A stretch of 64,000 bases of DNA from Rhizobium esperanzae (GTDB lineage Bacteria; Pseudomonadota; Alphaproteobacteria; Rhizobiales; Rhizobiaceae): positions 1 through 64,000 of the forward strand of contig NZ_MXPU01000010.1 in assembly GCF_002204185.1 (NCBI RefSeq). The letters run 5' to 3'. The notes under the pieces were generated by a model, which worked only from the letters and a program-made list of their open reading frames with translations, had not been told where the DNA came from and searched no databases. Below are positions 61,655-64,000 of this stretch, piece after piece; the first letter of the stretch is position 1, and every line of letters begins with the position of its first letter. The position numbers and the translations under genes are program-made.

Positions 61655-63286
61655 ATGCCATCAGATCAGGCTCGTGGAGCGCAGGCAGGCAGCTTGCGCG
61701 ACCGCCTGCGTTTTGCCGGTCTCGATGCCGATCAGTGCGAACTGGTGCGCCGTAACCGGCCCGCCCTCGAAGCGCATCTGAAAGCCGGTCTGCGCGATCT
61801 CTTCCACAGGTTCCAGTCCTATCCCGACGCTGCGCGCAATTTCGAGAGCGAACGCCAGGTCGATCGTCTGCATGATCTGCAGTCCTCGCATTGGGACGTG
61901 CTGACGGATGCGCGCTTCGACAGCCTCTATGCCGAGCGCGTCAAGGTTCTCGCCGACACCGAGAGCAAGATGGGCCTCGACCCGCGCTGGCACGTGGCCG
62001 GCCACGGCGTCATGCTGGAGCATGTCCTTTCCGGGCTCGTCGAGGAGATCGCCGGTCGGCCCCTGCTGCCCTCGGCCAGGCGCCGCGCCCGCGAAATGTC
62101 CGATCTGATGACAGCGATCATCCGCATCGTCATGGTCGACGTGGAAATCGCCGTTTCGCTTCGCTTCAATGCGCTGCGCGCCGCCCAGAGCCGTGCGCTC
62201 GCCGATCAGCGCGCCGGAAGTGAAGCGGAAATCGCCCGGATCTTCGGTGAGGTCATCGAGGGCCTCGCCGCCCGCGACCTGACGCGGCGCGCGCCTGTCG
62301 ACGCCGACGGCGCCTATGCCGGGATCGCCGCCGCCCTGAACGGCGCCTTGGACGGCCTCCAGGCAGAATTCGCCGCCGTGACCGAACGCACAGATAAGGC
62401 GGAAACGGCGACCACTTTGCTGGCCGGCCAGTCGCGGCAGTTCGCCGGTACAGCGTCCGGCCAGGCCGACCGGCTGCAGCTTTCCGCCGCTGCCCTTGCC
62501 GGCATTGCCGGAAGCGTGCGCGACGGCGCCGCCGACAGCCGCGCCGCCGAACAGGCGGCCGCCTCGACCCGCGCTGCGGTCGAGCAAAGCGGCGAAGTCG
62601 TCGGCCGCGCGATCAGCGCCATGGCTGACATCGAGCAGTCGGCTGAGAAGATCGGCCAGATCATCGGCGCGATTGACGAGATCGCCTTCCAGACCAATCT
62701 TCTGGCGCTGAATGCCGGCATCGAGGCGGCTCGCGCCGGCGATTCCGGCCGCGGCTTTGCCGTCGTCGCCCAGGAAGTTCGTGCGCTTGCCCAGCGCTCG
62801 GCCGATGCCGCCCGCGAGATCAAGACGCTGGTGACGACGACCAAGGCGCAGGTCGACGCCGGCGTGCAGATGGTCGCACGTACACAGGATTCGATCGGCA
62901 GCATCGTGCGGCAGGTCACCGACATCAACGCCGCCATATCAGGCATCGCCACCAGGACCGGCGAGCATGCCGCAAGCCTCGACGGCCTGGCGGCCGACGT
63001 CAAGGGTCTCGGCGCAGAGGTGGCGGACAGTGCCGGTTTGGCCGAACGCTCCGCCGAAGGCGCCGACCACCTGCATACCGTCATTCTCGAGCTCGGCCAG
63101 ACGATTCGCGAATTCCGCATCGCCAGGGAAAATGCGCATTCCGGGCGGCTGGGCTCGGTTCGCGCAACGCCGTCCCGCGCGATCGAAGCGGTTGCCCGTC
63201 CTGCGGTCGAAGACGAATACGAAAATGATGATTTTGACCTTCCGCAGTCGCTCGCAAGCGTCGGAGGTGGGCGGAATGTTTACTAA
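61655..63286 (+). CDS. icpA: Cytoplasmic methyl-accepting chemotaxis protein with globin-type sensor (IcpA-like)
   Basis: A 543-residue soluble receptor. The N-terminal 160 residues fit a protoglobin domain ([20 protein letters not shown], then [20 protein letters not shown]), and the C-terminal half (about 260-490) is the MCP signalling hairpin with the tip [20 protein letters not shown] and [19 protein letters not shown]. Canonical globin-coupled sensors have a heme-ligand His in H-x-R-I-G-L; here this position is Glu103 (ESKMGL), so normal heme binding is unlikely. No membrane helices. It heads the che operon icpA-cheS-cheY1, as in Sinorhizobium meliloti. The ATG at 61655 has GAGG upstream. 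Confidence 0.92.
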   Translation: MPSDQARGAQAGSLRDRLRFAGLDADQCELVRRNRPALEAHLKAGLRDLFHRFQSYPDAARNFESERQVDRLHDLQSSHWDVLTDARFDSLYAERVKVLADTESKMGLDPRWHVAGHGVMLEHVLSGLVEEIAGRPLLPSARRRAREMSDLMTAIIRIVMVDVEIAVSLRFNALRAAQSRALADQRAGSEAEIARIFGEVIEGLAARDLTRRAPVDADGAYAGIAAALNGALDGLQAEFAAVTERTDKAETATTLLAGQSRQFAGTASGQADRLQLSAAALAGIAGSVRDGAADSRAAEQAAASTRAAVEQSGEVVGRAISAMADIEQSAEKIGQIIGAIDEIAFQTNLLALNAGIEAARAGDSGRGFAVVAQEVRALAQRSADAAREIKTLVTTTKAQVDAGVQMVARTQDSIGSIVRQVTDINAAISGIATRTGEHAASLDGLAADVKGLGAEVADSAGLAERSAEGADHLHTVILELGQTIREFRIARENAHSGRLGSVRATPSRAIEAVARPAVEDEYENDDFDLPQSLASVGGGRNVY

Positions 63287-63349
63287 CCTATCGGATGATC
63301 GCCGCAGCTCATCTTTTCGGGCCGGGGACAAGGGGACAAGGACAAGCTG

Positions 63350-63646
63350 ATGGTGGCAAAGAAGAGTGGCAAGACGCTGAATTTGACAGCGGTGCTCGAT
63401 CTCAACGAGGCTTCCGCCTTGCGTGAAAAACTTATCTCTCTGAGAGGCAGCGGTCTTTCGATCGACGCATCGGGCGTCGAGCGGATCGGGGCTCTTTGCG
63501 CTCAGGTCCTGATGTCCGCCGAGAAGACCTGGGAGCAGGACAAGCAGCCGTTCACCTTCTCTAAGGTGTCCGACGCATTTCACAAAACCATGCAGCTGGT
63601 TGGCGTCAATATTGACCACCTGCTTGCCAAGGAGATCCGGCAATGA
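63350..63646 (+). CDS. cheS: CheS-like STAS-domain protein
   Basis: A 98-residue STAS-type protein: LNLTAVLDLNEASALREKLI (about 10-29), GLSIDASGVERIGALCAQVL (about 34-53) and FSKVSDAFHKTMQLVGV near the end. In S. meliloti the gene in this place, CheS, binds CheA and speeds removal of phosphate from the sink regulator CheY1. Its position between icpA and cheY1, with a stop overlapping the cheY1 start as ATGA, supports that identity. The start ATG at 63350 is preceded by GGACAAGG. Confidence 0.9.
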   Translation: MVAKKSGKTLNLTAVLDLNEASALREKLISLRGSGLSIDASGVERIGALCAQVLMSAEKTWEQDKQPFTFSKVSDAFHKTMQLVGVNIDHLLAKEIRQ

Positions 63647-64000
63647 AGAAAAAAGTGCTTACCGTGGATGATTCCCGCACCATCCGAAACATGCTGCTCG
63701 TGACGCTGAATAATGCCGGTTTCGACACGATCCAGGCGGAAGACGGCGTCGAAGGCCTCGAGGTTCTCGAGGAATCCAATCCTGACGTGATCGTGACCGA
63801 CATCAACATGCCGCGCCTCGACGGGTTCGGCTTCATCGAAGGTGTGCGCCGCAATGAGAAGTATCGGGCGATCCCGATCCTGGTCCTGACGACGGAGAGC
63901 GACGCGGAAAAGAAGAACCGTGCCCGCCAGGCCGGCGCCACGGGATGGATCGTCAAGCCTTTCGACCCGGCCAAGCTGATCGATGCAATTGAGCGCGTAA
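63643..64000 (+). CDS. cheY1: Chemotaxis response regulator CheY1 (3' end cut by window)
   Basis: The first 119 residues of a CheY protein, lacking only the last few residues to the usual 121. Residues for phosphorylation are present: LTVDDSRTIRNMLL (acid pair), VIVTDINMPRLDGFGFI (acceptor Asp), ILVLTTESDAEKK (Thr) and WIVKPFDPAKLIDA (Lys). In rhizobia CheY1 acts as a phosphate sink for CheA, with CheY2 controlling the motor. Start codon overlaps the cheS stop by ATGA. cheA is expected next, outside the window. Confidence 0.95.
   Translation, partial: MKKKVLTVDDSRTIRNMLLVTLNNAGFDTIQAEDGVEGLEVLEESNPDVIVTDINMPRLDGFGFIEGVRRNEKYRAIPILVLTTESDAEKKNRARQAGATGWIVKPFDPAKLIDAIERV

Overview
The window reads as about 64 kb of the chromosome of a Rhizobium species close to R. 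etli / R. leguminosarum. The evidence is the GC-rich alphaproteobacterial coding, the murA-DUF2948-hisD-UPF0262-infA-maf-yacG-tRNA-Phe block, the icpA-cheS-cheY1 start of the rhizobial chemotaxis operon, the Ku/LigD locus and rhizobial-type intergenic palindromes. The species assignment is inferred from gene content only.

Layout. 1-6.7 kb: the tail of an IS110-family transposase, a palindromic repeat, tRNA-Thr(GGT), then a housekeeping run on the + strand ending in tRNA-Phe(GAA). 6.7-11.7 kb: an accessory stretch behind tRNA-Phe holding a DUF1643 gene with a short coupled coding fragment before it, an acyltransferase, an ICMT-like membrane enzyme, a membrane protein and a protein with winged-helix-like segments. 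11.7-16.1 kb: nhaA, then a cupin / arylamine N-acetyltransferase / YceI operon divergent from a LysR gene. 16.4-19 kb: a bufferin-type operon (DUF2282, DUF692, DUF2063, DoxX). 19-22.5 kb: a divergent ATPase zeta-subunit paralogue, an ArsB/NhaD-type pump, a small membrane protein and a TetR/RidA-family divergent pair with two matching palindromes between them. 22.6-30.7 kb: an eight-gene minus-strand operon headed by a GntR/FCD regulator, with a complete dipeptide/oligopeptide-type ABC importer and two DHDPS-family lyases. 30.9-37.2 kb: a LacI regulator divergent from a ribose-type sugar ABC importer, with two copies of a LacI-like operator, followed by a beta-helix protein. 37.3-42.2 kb: the NHEJ locus ku - ligD - ku and two small genes. 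42.3-46.9 kb: OsmC, FAD/NAD(P)-binding protein, EamA transporter and a VOC-dioxygenase/hydrolase fusion. 47-54.2 kb: a dense two-component region with three histidine kinases, one a REC-HK-REC hybrid and one with a FixL-like PAS, three single-domain response regulators and a LuxR-type regulator. 54.3-61 kb: secDF, a small membrane protein, a CPA2 antiporter, an XRE-type regulator and a GT39-type glycosyltransferase. 61-64 kb: a 37-residue membrane peptide gene and the start of the che operon, with cheY1 cut by the window edge.

How the genes work together. Three transport or catabolic units each carry their own regulator and a recognisable operator (GntR, LacI, TetR/RidA). The bufferin operon should make a modified copper-binding peptide. 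LigD with two Ku paralogues gives a complete NHEJ set. The sensor cluster lacks DNA-binding response regulators apart from the LuxR protein, so its outputs probably act by protein contact.

The most interesting points are: an inverted-repeat element between ku and ligD that supplies the stop codon of both genes; a FixL-like PAS on a membrane kinase with no FixJ-type partner; a globin-type IcpA whose heme-ligand His position is Glu; a one-chain fusion of a ring-cleaving-type VOC dioxygenase with a serine hydrolase; and the two-lyase Dpp-type operon of unknown substrate. No rRNA, CRISPR array or complete prophage was seen.
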